Below are positions 46,585 through 57,139 of a stretch of 64,000 nucleotides of DNA, in pieces. The first letter of the stretch is position 1, and every line of letters starts with the position of its first letter. The notes under the pieces were generated by a model, which made no database searches, was not told where the DNA came from, and saw only the letters and a list, made by a program, of their open reading frames with translations. Position numbers and translations under genes: made by a program. Source of the DNA: Sepiola atlantica (taxonomy: Eukaryota; Mollusca; Cephalopoda; Sepiida; Sepiolidae); contig OY744544.1 of assembly GCA_963556195.1 (NCBI GenBank), positions 48,136,491-48,200,490 on the forward strand, written 5' to 3'.

Positions 46585-47060
46585 ACTAACTTGGGCACTG
46601 GATAGCATATTTTTGGACTCCAGGGTCTATCTTAGTACCAAGAATACACTTAAGTGCTCAGGGATTTAGGCTTAATCAACTTGTTTTCGGTAGGAATCCT
46701 AACCTACCCTCCTTTCTGAAGTACAAACTCCCTGTATTAGAAGGTGTCTCTACCAGTGAGAATGTTTGTAAGTAACCTTAATGCTATGCATGCAGCTAGA
46801 AAACAGTTTATAATGTGTAAGTCTTCAGAAAAATTAAGATCTGCACTTCGTCATCAAGTTAGAACTTGTATAACAATCATACAAAAATGGTGACGTTATT
46901 TTATGAGAAATATTTGTGATAAATGGCTTGGTTCAGGAACTGTTATAGGGTTGGAGCACATGCAGGTGCTTGTTAAACATGGAGGCACATATGTGTACTC
47001 CTGTCGTCTAGTGCCTCACCCAGAAGCATATCAAAGTTTCTCTGAAAGTGAATAAATAAT
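46585..47060 (+). pseudogene. Copia integrase C-terminal fragment
   Basis: The fragment starts by repeating sequence already seen at 44957-45003 (GGCACTGGATAGCATATTTT, GGACTCCAGG, TCTATCTTA). It then jumps to the later part of integrase: NQLVFGRNPNLPSFLKYKLP, SSEKLRSALRHQVRTC, then WLGSGTVIG and VLVKHGGTYVYSCRLVP. The post-core module (G-x-V-x-V-KHGG) is typical of this copia lineage. The repeated start means this is either a second, internally deleted copy or a local duplication, not simply the right half of the first fragment. Stops interrupt it. Confidence 0.65.
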
Positions 47061-47164
47061 TGAACCCACCACTTCAGAGCAGTAAAAACGATGGTTTATT
47101 GGTAGAAGATTGTCCCAAATTTCTTTGGTTTTGTACGTTTCTTTCTTACAAGCTATTTCGGCAT

Positions 47165-47885
47165 CATCATACCAGATAAGATCGATCTGAAACTTATACC
47201 AGAGTTTAGTGGACAATCCATTATTGAATGGATTGAGAAGGCATCTGTATGTTGGCTGTGCTCTGTAAAGAAGATGGAACGCATAATCCTTATGCATTTG
47301 ACAGGCTACGCCTTTGCAGTGTACCAACAATTGAGCGAAGAAGAAAAAGAGGGATTATGCCTCAATAAGGGAAGCTTTATTTACAATGTTCGCTCTGGAC
47401 TCGTATATGGCATATGCACAGTTTGTGGCATGTCACATGCATTCGGATGAAACAGTAGATGTTTTTCTATTAGAATGCAGAAGCTTTCTGTACCATTTGA
47501 TAGCATGACGGATCGAAGCCTCAAAGCAGCCTTTCTTCATAGGTTGTTCGACCATGTCTGACAGTTTCTACGAGCTTCTTCTCAAATTGAGGAAATGAAC
47601 ATTTCTCAGTTTCTGGCTCGAGCGAGAGCTATATTGAAAGATGACCCACCTGGACCCGCATTAATTATGGCAGTTGTGGGGCCAATGCAAACCAAGGAAA
47701 ACCAGATGAAGAACACCAGGATAAGGTGTTTCGAATGCGATGGAATTAACCACTTAGTTAGGGATTGACTCGCTTGGTGCGACAGGCGGAGAGATTGGTA
47801 CTCCCAATTGCGGAGAAGTGGAGCATGTTGCTACCGATGTGAATGACTAGGCCACACTTTTCTAGATTGTACAAGAAAAGGTTAA
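47165..47885 (+). pseudogene. Element B gag remnant with two zinc knuckles
   Basis: Translation gives IPDKIDLKLIPEFSGQSI, HLTGYAFAVYQQLSEEEKEG and SQFLARARAILKDD, a capsid-like gag. Two nucleocapsid CCHC knuckles follow. The first, CFECDGINHLVRD, has its final Cys codon replaced by TGA at 47766-47768. In the second, CYRCE-LGHTFLDC, a TGA at 47844-47846 falls inside the loop. Other frameshifts and stops are present upstream. The protein would package the element RNA. Element B lies between copia integrase and copia RNase H fragments and shows no LTRs. It belongs with elements A and C on the basis of its protease, RT and integrase motifs. Confidence 0.75.
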
Positions 47886-47925
47886 GGGACGACAGCTATG
47901 CGCCAACTTCTTCCCCAGACAAGAT

Positions 47926-48290
47926 GTGAACTCGGCACTGCTGACTGTAAGAATAGCTGTGAACAGGAAAGAGTGCATTGCACTAATTGATTCTGGGTGC
48001 ATCTGCACCATAGTGAGCAAAAAAGTGTGCCAGACGTGGCAAAAGCTGACTATCGATGTAGTTACTATTAGCGGGAGAATGCAGACTTGTGAAGTTGGGT
48101 CCAACTGGAGAGTGGACGTTAAGATCCTGGTAATGGTGGGAGTCCACTTGGGTTCGACTTCTTGATGAGGATAGATGCGATGAAAGCTCTAAGTGGAGTA
48201 TCCACCTTGAAGTCAGGAGAGGTCCAATGTCTTGACGAGCCAGATTCTGTTTGCATGGCTGGACCAGCCCTTATCATAGAAAAGCCGATT
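47926..48290 (+). pseudogene. Element B aspartic protease remnant
   Basis: The frame at 47926-48165 includes KECIALIDSGCICTIVSKK, a retropepsin active site (D-S-G). After a frameshift near 48160 a GFDFLMRIDAM-like segment follows, equivalent to the LGMDVLCRMGG segment of element A. Frame breaks and stops show that it is inactive. The order gag-protease-RT is preserved. Confidence 0.7.
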
Positions 48291-48960
48291 TTTGAGTGAC
48301 CAACAAAGAAATGAATGGACTGCAACATGGAAATGGGCGGAAAGCAAGGCTCCTGACAAGCTGAAAAACCATGTCACAGAGTATTCGATGCTGGCAACAG
48401 TCAGGAAACTATTCGAGGAAGAAGTACAGCGATGGATCAAGAAAGGCTGGCTTGCCCCTATGATGAGCAAAAGCTGGGACCCCCCAAGAGGCCTGCTTCT
48501 ATTGATGGCTATCGATTTGCTGATCTTCAAGTGGGCATTGGTGAGTCACTTTGGTCCTATCAAACCGTTGTTTTCAAAGGTAGAAGATACTATTTAACTT
48601 GGTTTGAATGTGGCTCCGCAAATAATGAGATCCCTTGTGAATGCAGTCTTATCACAGGACAACCACATGCAGAAGGTGACCACGACTTACATTGATGATG
48701 GCTGAAAGTGTCGCATCCACAACCAATGTTGCTGAACATTTGCCGCACTTTTGACTGGCCAGCAAAACTCTGGAGTAATCGAAGGATGGGGCCCAAATGC
48801 TTGGCTTGACTGTCTGGGGAGTAGATGATACCCCATTTTAGAAATGTGTGAATAAGCTGCCGGACGTCCCAGACACTATTACCAGAAGAACGGTGTTCTC
48901 CCTTTGCGGAAAGCTTCTTAGACATATCTCAGTGTGCGGCTGGCTGTGAGTAGCGACTAG
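48290..48960 (+). pseudogene. Element B reverse transcriptase remnant, deleted
   Basis: It opens with NEWTATWKWAESKAPDKLKN and FEEEVQRWIKKGWLAP, closely parallel to element A's RT start. The RT is collapsed: PPRGLLLLMA is followed almost at once, in another frame, by FADLQVGIGESLWSYQTV. A block of the fingers and first catalytic Asp region is therefore missing. FECGSAN and a TTYIDD remnant (about 48680-48700) mark the palm and catalytic box. Multiple frameshifts and stops follow. Its role before decay was RNA-templated DNA synthesis. Confidence 0.75.
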
Positions 48961-49810
48961 TGCCATCAAGCGAAGGGCAAGCGCAGAGACAGAAAGATGG
49001 AACGATAAAACCGAGGATATCCCATTTAGATGTTAATAGAGTGAATCAGGCCGACCCATGCAAAGGTAAATGGTGCGTCAATGGCAAGAAGTTTGACGTG
49101 TGGGTTGACGCACGTTCCTTGCCTACAGCCGTCCTGCTCGAATCACATTGACCGTGATTGAAGATGCGTGTTGGATGCGGCCAGAATACGACACACAACA
49201 CAAAAACTTTGCTGAGTTGGATGCTATTCTAAAAGGAGTAAATCTGGCTATACACTTGGGAGGCCAAATTCTTACACCTGAAAACTGACTCCTTATGTGT
49301 TTACCAATGGCTTACTAACATATTGACTAACAAATCCAGAGTGAGCACTAAGGATGCTAGTGAAATACTTATCAGAAGACGGTTGCAAACGTTTTCAGAA
49401 CTGGTCAAAGAGTATGTGCTGATAGTAGACGTGCTCGTCAGATCACGAGTCCTGCAGAGAGAGGTGGCTGGAGGCAATGAGGAAGGAAACAGAGCATGTG
49501 TCACAGATATGTGCCGCCACCAATAAAAGCATGGAGACAAGCCAAATATGACAGATCCATTTGAACAGCGGGCATCCTGGAGTGAAACAGACAACCTACT
49601 TCGTAAGGAGGACTGCCTCTGGTACAATAAAGGGGGCTGTAAAATCTGAAATTGCATCCTGTCACGAATGTCTGTCTATTGACCCTACACCGATCAGTGG
49701 CAACATGGGAAGCTTGAATCATCAAGCATATGGCAACGGTTGGGTATGAATGTCACCCACTATGGGGTGTTTATCATATGGTGACCTTTGCGGCGGGAGG
49801 AGGCAGAAAT
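48960..49810 (+). pseudogene. Element B RNase H and integrase N-terminal remnant
   Basis: RNase H pieces are visible as KFDVWVDARSLPTAVLLE, FAELDAILKGVNLAIHLG-like sequence and a NRADS-like tail. An HHCC zinc domain follows (HPGVKQTTYFVRRT, then CHECLSIDPTP). The integrase core begins GMNVTHYG, where the first catalytic acidic residue of related elements (D in element A) is Asn, and it breaks off after about 25 codons near 49810. Copia RNase H starts immediately afterwards. The 3' part of the element and its LTR are missing. Confidence 0.75.
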
Positions 49811-49814
49811 TCGA

Positions 49815-50499
49815 AAGATGTAATATCTACAATAGAAGTTACCAAAACTAAGCAATTGATTGGCCAATTTAATTAACTAATCACTCAAACCAGACCTGAT
49901 CTTAGATATGAAATTGCTAAACAGGAAAATGTAGAAGGCTAACAGGGTTGTAAAAAAAATCTCATATACTATATTTCAGGTTTAGGAAATCTGGAGCACT
50001 TAAAAATTGTTTCATATAGTGATGCCATTTTTTGATAATTTAACAGATGGACCTCCAAGGAGGCGATATTATCTTTTTGGTTGGAAGCAATGACAAGTAT
50101 ATGCCCACTGTTCGGCAATCCAACCTTATGAGAAGAATCATGAAAAGTACTTTAGCTGCTTAAACTTTATTCATGGCCGACATGGCTAAAGCCTGCATTT
50201 TGATAGGAAACTGTTGTTAGAAGTATTGCAATTGAAAGATAGTATTAATAATATCAAGATATTCTGAAAACCAGACAATTCCTGTCTATATGATTCTGTA
50301 CATTCTGCAACCCAAAGATTGACAGAAAAGAAATTGCAGAGATCTCTTGGATACAAACTGATCTACAAATTTCTGACTCCTTGACAAAATGAGGAGTGCC
50401 ATTATTTAAGATCTATTGGGTTCGTTTTCAAACGAATCATCTGTATGATAGTAATACACTCCTTTTTCTTTCTTTTGCAGAATATATGATGCTTAACTG
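49815..50499 (+). pseudogene. Copia RNase H remnant
   Basis: Fragments in several frames read QTRPDLRYEIAKQE, GNLEHLKIVSYSDAIF (first RNase H acidic residue), RKLLLEVLQLKDS and SWIQTDLQISDSLTK. The Q-(A/S)-D-x-LTK end is a well-known signature of Ty1/copia RNase H. Stops are frequent. The fragment lies just left of a strong purine tract and the 3' LTR, the expected position at the end of copia pol. Reverse transcriptase itself is missing, presumably lost where element B sits. Confidence 0.8.
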
Positions 50500-50518
50500 A
50501 AAAGGAAGGAGGGGAAGA
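50500..50518 (+). promoter_or_regulatory. Copia polypurine tract
   Basis: GAAAAGGAAGGAGGGGAAG is followed by AA/AC and then TGTTGATCC. The composition and the position before an LTR start are typical of the plus-strand primer. Confidence 0.75.
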
Positions 50519-50520
50519 AC

Positions 50521-50654
50521 TGTTGATCCATGCAAGTTACATCCTCACAAGACTCTCCTTGATGGGGAAGTAGCTTCTGGCCGGACATTGTAAGACTGCC
50601 ATTGCTGTTTACACTGTAATCTGTGGAGAAGTGTGAATAACATATTCTCCATTA
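50521..50654 (+). repeat. Copia 3' LTR, left part
   Basis: It begins TGTTGATCCATGCAAG after the polypurine tract. The distal part (CTGTTTACACTGTAATCTG, GTGAATAACATATTCTCC) matches 39088-39150. It is split by the DNA transposon at TTA (50652-50654) and resumes at 52763 with TTATCAAAGTTCATTATTTAC. Confidence 0.7.
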
Positions 50655-50805
50655 CACTGGACAACAAATTTCAGAAAAAATTTATTACTGGAGATGTGTA
50701 AAGTGATTTAGACTAATTTGGGTACGCTGATTTCAAAAATCATAGCCGTTTTGCTGTATCACGTCAGGATTTTGAGTTTCAGAAATACTCCCATTGCCTA
50801 GAAGT
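50655..50805. repeat. Left terminal inverted repeat of the DNA transposon
   Basis: It pairs with 52621-52762. The inner part, from TACTGGAGATG to CCATTGCCTAGAAGT, is nearly identical; differences include AAAATCATAGCC against GAAGATCATAACC and one base in the ACGTCAGG segment. The outer 13 bp are identical, but the next 20 or so bp differ in length. Confidence 0.93.
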
Positions 50806-50905
50806 CAGGGTTTCAATGAAATTTACAAAAATTCATTTATTCATTTATTTCATCATAAATGCTTCAAAATTATAGAAATTACAGAAAAACTCTACTAGAA
50901 TGTAA

Positions 50906-52551
50906 TTAAAAATGCTTTAAACATTTGGCTTTGCGTTTGTGCTGCTCTGTGTCAGTTTCACGATGCAGGAACCAGCAGAAGTCGCCCATCATGCTCGGGT
51001 TGTGCCACCCTTGGTAACGCGTCTCCATGAGTGAAATCTCTTGGTGGAATCGCTCGCCGTGCTCGTCCGAGACAGCTCCCAAGTTGTCAGGGAAGGAGTT
51101 CAGGTGCTGGTGTAGGAAATTGATCTTCAGGGACATCCTGGAGCCAAGTTTCCTGAAGGACTCCAGCAGCTGCTGCACTATTTCTTCATAGTTGTCCATG
51201 CGCTCGTTCCCCAAGAAGTTGTCCGTCACAGCTTTGAAGCTCCTCCACGCTGCCAGCTCTTTGGGGTTTAGAGTTGTCGGAAAAGTTTCATCCTTCATTA
51301 ACTCTCGGATTTGCGGTCCAACAAAGACACCAGCCTTGATCTTAGCCTCCGACAAGGTGTTGCCAAACTTCTCCTTCAGGTATAAAAACCCACGCCCATT
51401 CAGATCCATTGCCCGTACAAAATTCTTCATCAAGCCGAGCTTTATGCGGAGTGGTGGAAGGAAAATCTTGGCTGGGTCGACAAGGGCGACATGCTTCACA
51501 TTGTATCGACCAGGTACATGCTCCGTCCGCTCTTTCCAATCAATCTTCATCCAGTGATTCTTGTCGTCTCTGCTATCCCAGAGACAAAGGAAGCACATGT
51601 ATTTCGTATAGCCTGACTGCAGCCCTAACAACAGCGCCACCACATTCAAGTCTCCGCAAATGTGCCAGTTGACGTCATTGTACTTGATAGAATCAAGGAG
51701 CTGCCACATAGGTCTCTTTCATGCCGAACGCGTGAGCCAGTGGTTTCTTGTTGCCATTGTGGAGCAGAACAGCCTTCAAGCTGTTCTTCCCCGAGTCGAT
51801 GAAGAGGCGCCAGTCTGCAGGATCGTGATCACACCCAAGTTCTTTCAACAGACCGTTGATGTCACTGCAGAATGTCATCGTGTCTTCCATCTCAAAGAAC
51901 TGAGCCATGTCGCTGTGACGTGCTCTGAACAAGGATATCTTGGTGTTAGGTTCAAGTTGATTCCACTGCTGCAGCCTTGATCCAAGCAGCTCTGCCTTCG
52001 CCTTTGACAGCAAGAGATCTCTTACAAGATCATTTAACTCTCCCTGGTTCAGAAGGTGTGGTTATTGTTCTTGAGTGTCGGGTTCAAAAGGTTCATCACT
52101 ATCTTCTTTGCCACTGCTTACAGTTATGTTCGGATCAGATGGACATGTTGGAATGGGGTTCTCGTCATCATGAGCACAGGTTTACGAGCAGAGACGCAGT
52201 CAGCGTACTTGATGTGGACTTTATTCTTCCTGTTGAAGCCGGCGATGTTTGTGCAGCAGAAATAACAATCATCATGATGATTCTGCGGCTCACGCCATAT
52301 CATGGGCACCGCAAATGGAATGCTCGCGCGCTTGCCCACCAACCACTGAGTCAATGCTGAGTGGCAGCTTGTGCAGCAGATGTGTGGTGCCCAGCTCTTT
52401 TCTTGGTCCCCGACCTTACACCCGAAGTAGTGAAAGTAGGCGGCCTTCATTTTCACTGCTCTAGATACACTTCGCTGTTGATCTTTTGAGTAAACCGACC
52501 ACAGACATAACAGAAGTTGTCTGGATGATTGGTAAAGGAACGTCTACTCAT
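50906..52551 (-). pseudogene. DDE transposase with C-x2-C insertion, broken
   Basis: The ATG at 52551-52549 opens MSRRSFTNHPDNFCYVCGRF, a probable zinc finger, but a TGA follows after about 32 codons. Further Cys/His pairs (HICCTSCHSAL, DCYFCCTNIAG) suggest a BED-like or other DNA-binding module. A middle frame (52013-51693) holds the first catalytic Asp candidate in LFIDSGKNSLKAVLL. A one-base frameshift near 51705 leads to the 267-codon last frame: second Asp in HICGDLNVVALLLGL (residue 20), the C-x2-C motif KYMCFLCLWDSR (residues 39 and 42), and the acidic third residue in SDEHGERFHQE (residues 216-219). A C-x2-C soon after the second Asp is known from several cut-and-paste superfamilies. 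Similar proteins are, as I recall, annotated as uncharacterised in many animal genomes. The enzyme would cut and rejoin the terminal repeats. Confidence 0.85.
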
Positions 52552-52620
52552 GTTTAACTGAAAGAAAGAAAGTAGTTATATAAGAACGTTATATCGTAGT
52601 TACGTAAGAGGTTGTAGGCT

Positions 52621-52762
52621 ACTTCTAGGCAATGGGAGTATTTCTGAAACTCAAAATCCTGACGTAATACAGCAAAACGGTTATGATCTTCGAAATCAGC
52701 GTACCCAAATTAGTCTAAATCACTTTACACATCTCCAGTAGCAAACATGTTGTTGTCCAGTG
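52621..52762. repeat. Right terminal inverted repeat of the DNA transposon
   Basis: This is the reverse complement partner of 50655-50805. It starts ACTTCTAGGCAATGGGAGTA and ends TTGTTGTCCAGTG directly before the TTA duplication. Confidence 0.93.
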
Positions 52763-52900
52763 TTATCAAAGTTCATTATTTACTATTATTTTCGTAATAA
52801 CAACTATAATTGAAAAGAGTTGTTTACCTTGCATTATTAAATGTTCTAATCAATATTCATCTTATAATCGACACAAAAGAGATCAAATTTAAAATTCAAT
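52763..52900 (+). repeat. Copia 3' LTR, right part
   Basis: It starts with the TTA duplication and reads TTATCAAAGTTCATTATTTAC, matching 39160-39183, then CTATTATTTTCG, which is also present at 39214. The exact LTR end is unclear. Confidence 0.5.
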
Positions 52901-53147
52901 CTTACCTGATCCACGTAGAACAGTTAAATTCTGTACATTGCCACTTATACAAATGTTCACTAAATAAAAGAAAGTGAAAAATAAAGTGTGTAGTATGTTG
53001 AAACTGTAACAGATACAAGTTTAAATAAATAAACAATTGTGTGGTTTTACGACCTTGCCACTTGGACTTAGGGTTATTGGTAAAAAATCTTTTAGTTAAC
53101 TACTCTTAAAAAGTAAACTAGAATGACCCGGAAATAGGGGATCATTT

Positions 53148-53268
53148 AAGAAGAAAAAACAAACAATCATTTAAGAATTTAGAGTGGGGATTGGTTTGGT
53201 ATATAAAATTAATATACCAAACCAATCCCCACTCTAAATTCTTAAATAATTGTTTGTTTTTTCTTCTT
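53148..53268. repeat. Long inverted repeat, 57-nt arms
   Basis: The arms 53148-53204 and 53212-53268 are reverse complements with one mismatch (C at 53168 against the complement of A at 53248), around a 7-nt loop AAAATTA. The arms contain TAGAGTGGGGATTGGTTTGG. It has no coding content and is the largest hairpin in the window. Confidence 0.95.
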
Positions 53269-53269
53269 T

Positions 53270-56200
53270 CCACCAGATTTTTCAGAGTGTTCACATGTAA
53301 TCAAAGTAAAATCTTGTTTTTTCAGATTTAACTAACAGAACAGAACACAGATATCTCCCATTATTAAATAGTCAAACAAGAGTAATTGTTGCAAAAAAAA
53401 AAAAAAAATAAATAACTAAAAAGGAGCTTGTTAAAAAATAAATAAAAAATTTTGTCAAGACAAATTTAGACCGAATCAAGAATCAATTTTATCCAACATT
53501 TGGGCAAATACGGAACGAAATGGGCAATAAAATCCAACAGTACAATTGAAGCTTAAAAAGCATTTTAACTTGTTAATTTAATTTTACTTGAGTGATTGAC
53601 CCTCCCTCATCCATCCTCAGATAAAATAATTATCATAATTAAAATCTTATGTCAGTTTCTGATATGCATCATTTCAATATGTAAAGATAGCATGGGTTTA
53701 TATCATCCAATATTTTTAATTATTGTTTGTTTGATTCACCTAAGGCAATTCAAGAACCAGCACTAAAGGTTTTGAAATTATCTTAAAATATTATTTATAA
53801 AATAAAGATGTTTATACAATTCACATAACATAATCAGTATTGATGATGCATAATTTTCCAAGCAATTATCAGATGTTTTATATTTCCCGCTTTTTACATA
53901 TATTTTATTGGTTTTATGTTCTTGTTAATGTAAGTTGATTTTATTATTAAGACTGTGTATAATATGTATTATCGTATCATGAAGAAATAAGCATTTTCTT
54001 CATCTGCTGTAAAAACAAATTGTATATGTAACAAACATAACAAATTTTGTAAAAATTATCAAAATTGTTTCTCTGAACATTATTTTGTTCATAAAGTATT
54101 TGATTTTGTAAAATGTTAAATATGCTTTCTGATTGTGTTATATCATTGTATTTTCTGTAATAAAGAAATTGATTCATGATTTTTTAAATATCTAAAACCT
54201 GCCTAATTCCTGGTGAAAAAGTGATTTTTTGTGAAGTAAGTTCTTTTATATTTTTGTACCTTTTACATTTGATTTGATGGAAATAGATCAATTATTGTAA
54301 GTTGCTTCCTAATAATATGTATAGTCGCTAATTACTGGACATTACTAAGACATTTCTTACTAAAATTTTTCTCTGTAATTATTATTTAGTAGTAATTTTG
54401 GTCTTCACATGTGGGCCCCCAGTCGTGGACCCCGGTCGCATGTTTGCCAGACCTGTATTATGGATCACCTTGGTTTGAACCCAAAACAAATTTGTCAAAA
54501 AAGCAATTCAAATCAAAGGAATGTATAGAACGTTGATTTCTTTCTTTAAAGATTCAGAAACACATTTTCATCGATTTACTAAATGTAAGATAATTTAGTG
54601 TTGTTGGTTTATTTTTTTCAAATATTTTCTGTAGCTGTACGCAAGTTGTTTTTATGTATGTTGGCTTCTTTTTTCCTCCTTTTCCTTCTTTCACTCCTTC
54701 CTGGTTCCTTTATTTCTGTTCCTTTTTTCCACTGCCTCGATTTTCACTGCAGTGCAACCAATCAACTTAGGAGATTGTCATATTTTTCATTTTATCTGCC
54801 CAACAACTTCCCACAATGAATTTCTCCCTTTCATCAATAAATGTTTTCTCCTTCCCAAGATTGTGTTTTATCCCACTTCACACAGGAGCCTGCTAGATCA
54901 AGTACACTTTCCTTTCTTATCAGATTACATTTTAAGTAAAAATACATTGTTCGCTTGGATTTGAAATCTTTTTACCTCAATCCCCCAATCCCCGCTTCCG
55001 GTTGGAAATGGATCAAGTTTCTTTGTAAATTATTCTCAAATGTGGACCTTCATGAAAAATTTGGTAAAGTTCTGGTGAGAAATGATGTTAAAAGAAACCT
55101 TTTACCTTTAATTATAACAAAAGGTGTGTATGTCTAAAGGAGAGTTGATTGTGGGTTTGTGTGCACAGCTAAAAGTAAAAAAAAACTACACAAGACACAC
55201 CCACAAAGCTGCTATATTCTTTTTGGGCATTGCCTCAGACAAAATATAGGTAATATTTGTTTTAAATATTAATTCTTTTGGGGTTCAACTGGGGGGTCGA
55301 TATTTAAAGCGATTTTTAATGTTATGTTTAATTTGGAAATAAATTGACATATGAATACTAATTGTTTAGCGTTCAAGAAACTCAAAAGAAAGAGGGGAAG
55401 ATAAGAAACTTGACATTGCCCGAGTATACATAAAAAAAAACATGTTTCATTATTGTGTCGAAGGGGAAGACAAGAAACTCAGCATTGTCCGGGAGGAATA
55501 ACTGTAAAACTGAAAGCTTGGGTGAATTTCTTACATTATTATTTTTTTAGTTTATTAAAACAAGAGGGGGATGGGAAGAGAGAGAGAGAGAGGGGGGGGG
55601 GATACGGAGAGGTGGAGAGAGAAGTTTTAAAAAGAAAGATATTAAACACTTTTTAACCTCTTCTATTTTGTTGTTTATGGCTCAAGGGAATGCCGGGTAG
55701 CACTTCTATTATAATAGACAGTTTTTACCTTTCTCTGGAAATGTAACTGGACCTTCATGCCAATGATATCACAGACTAATATTAAAAAAAAGCATGTTTC
55801 CTCCCAATCTTGAGCCACATAGTCAATAAAAAATATCAATATTTTCAGATCATGGTTGACCATACATACTTAAACTTAGAAAATAATATTTTAGACATTT
55901 TTTAATCCACTAAAAACATTAACAAAATGTCAACAACAGAGATTTAAAGAAGTATTGCGAGAACAATAGCAAAAATGTGATGAAAAATTAGCATGAATGA
56001 AAAAAAAGAGGGAAAAAGAAAAAAAAGAAAAATACAAGAATCATCCACCGGAGATTTTTTTTTTTACAAAATGTTTCTGAAGAAGTAATCACATTTGCAT
56101 AAATGCAAATTTTTAAAAAGAAAAATTTAAAAGATGTGTTGGCTAAATTAAGAAAAAAAATGGTATACCTTCTACTTCATAAACTAGACCCTTCAGTCCA

Positions 56201-57139
56201 TGCTGGTTTTTGTAATTTAATTTTACTTAGAAAGCGAAGTTGCATTTGATGGACCTATCCAGAGAAAGATCTTTGTTTTAATACTGCTATGTCTTGATGT
56301 TTATACGTTTCGGTTCAATTACAACTCAGCCAAATGAAGAAAGTATGAAGTAGAACCGTTAACAGATTTATTTAACAAACACACTAATTAAATTGAAATA
56401 TTAAAAAAAACGCTGAACGCAAGGTGCTTGTTTGATTGTGAGACCGTTCTGTCCGGCAGACGACTTCTTTAATTCCAGGGGCGATAACACTTACTTTTTA
56501 ATTCAAGGGAAATAACTCGATTTTGTTTTGTTAGGTTTCCCTAACAAATACACAGAAATTTAACAAATAAGGATGATTTTTTTGTAGTGAACGTGAACTG
56601 ATTGTTGCCTCATTTTAGTACAAGGTTTCATTTCACACAGAAATTTGGAGATACAGGCAAGAATTCTAAATTTGAACAAGATCCAAACCTGCCATTACAG
56701 ATAGAAATGGAAGAATGCCAGCGAATTTTAAGTTTGAGACACAATTCCGGGAAATCTAAGGAGAGAGAAATTGAACAGATACATTACATCGTGCTTAAGG
56801 AAGACAAGTTACCAAACGAAATGTCATCCATGTTATAGCTAACATTTAAAAAAAAAGATTTAATATTTCTGTTAAAAATTAGCACATAAATCCTGTGTAA
56901 AAAGAAAAAAAAAGGGCCTGACACAACTAAAAAAATATGTGAATGGAGTAATATCAAAGAAAATGGCAGCGATGTATCGTCATATCTGGTTTAATGTTTG
57001 TTTTACATGTTGAAATGTGTTGGATGGCTTTTAGAAATTGATTTCCAAACAAACCTATCTCTGTCCAGGCCTTAATTTATCCCTCTTTATCTCAAATTGT
57101 CATTATCACTTGGCATACCTCTGTCAACTGACCTTGCTA
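53270..57139. other. AT-rich stretch without recognised genes
   Basis: There are no domains, RNA genes or transposon ends that I can defend. It contains a GA/G-rich run near 55575-55605, a short duplicated phrase (GAAACTTGACATTGCCCG near 55407 and GAAACTCAGCATTGTCCG near 55475), and a 78-codon frame at 56602-56838 that starts at TTG and matches nothing I know. A small hairpin (ATTTGCAT AA ATGCAAAT) is at about 56093-56110. Confidence 0.55.

Larger units (their letters stand above)
50655..52762 (-). mobile_element. DNA transposon with CACTGG ends and TTA target duplication
   Basis: The element is 2108 bp long. Its ends are CACTGGACAACAA and the exact reverse complement TTGTTGTCCAGTG, within inverted repeats of roughly 142-151 bp that share TACTGGAGATGTGTAAAGTG, GATTTAGACTAATTTGGGTA and GAGTTTCAGAAATACTCCCA. 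TTA flanks both sides (50652-50654 and 52763-52765). The related LTR copy at 39150-39175 reads CTGTTATCGAAG, an empty site. It encodes one decayed DDE transposase on the minus strand. CACTG ends with a 3-bp duplication recall the CACTA-Mirage-Chapaev group, but PIF/Harbinger also duplicates TWA, so the superfamily is not settled. Confidence 0.93.

Noticed and set aside
51192..52464. Plus-strand frames of 70-127 codons inside the DNA transposon
   Set aside because: They lie opposite the transposase frames and have no domain; the minus-strand product explains the sequence.
56602..56838. 78-codon protein gene
   Set aside because: It starts at TTG, has no recognisable domain and lies in AT-rich DNA with no supporting context.
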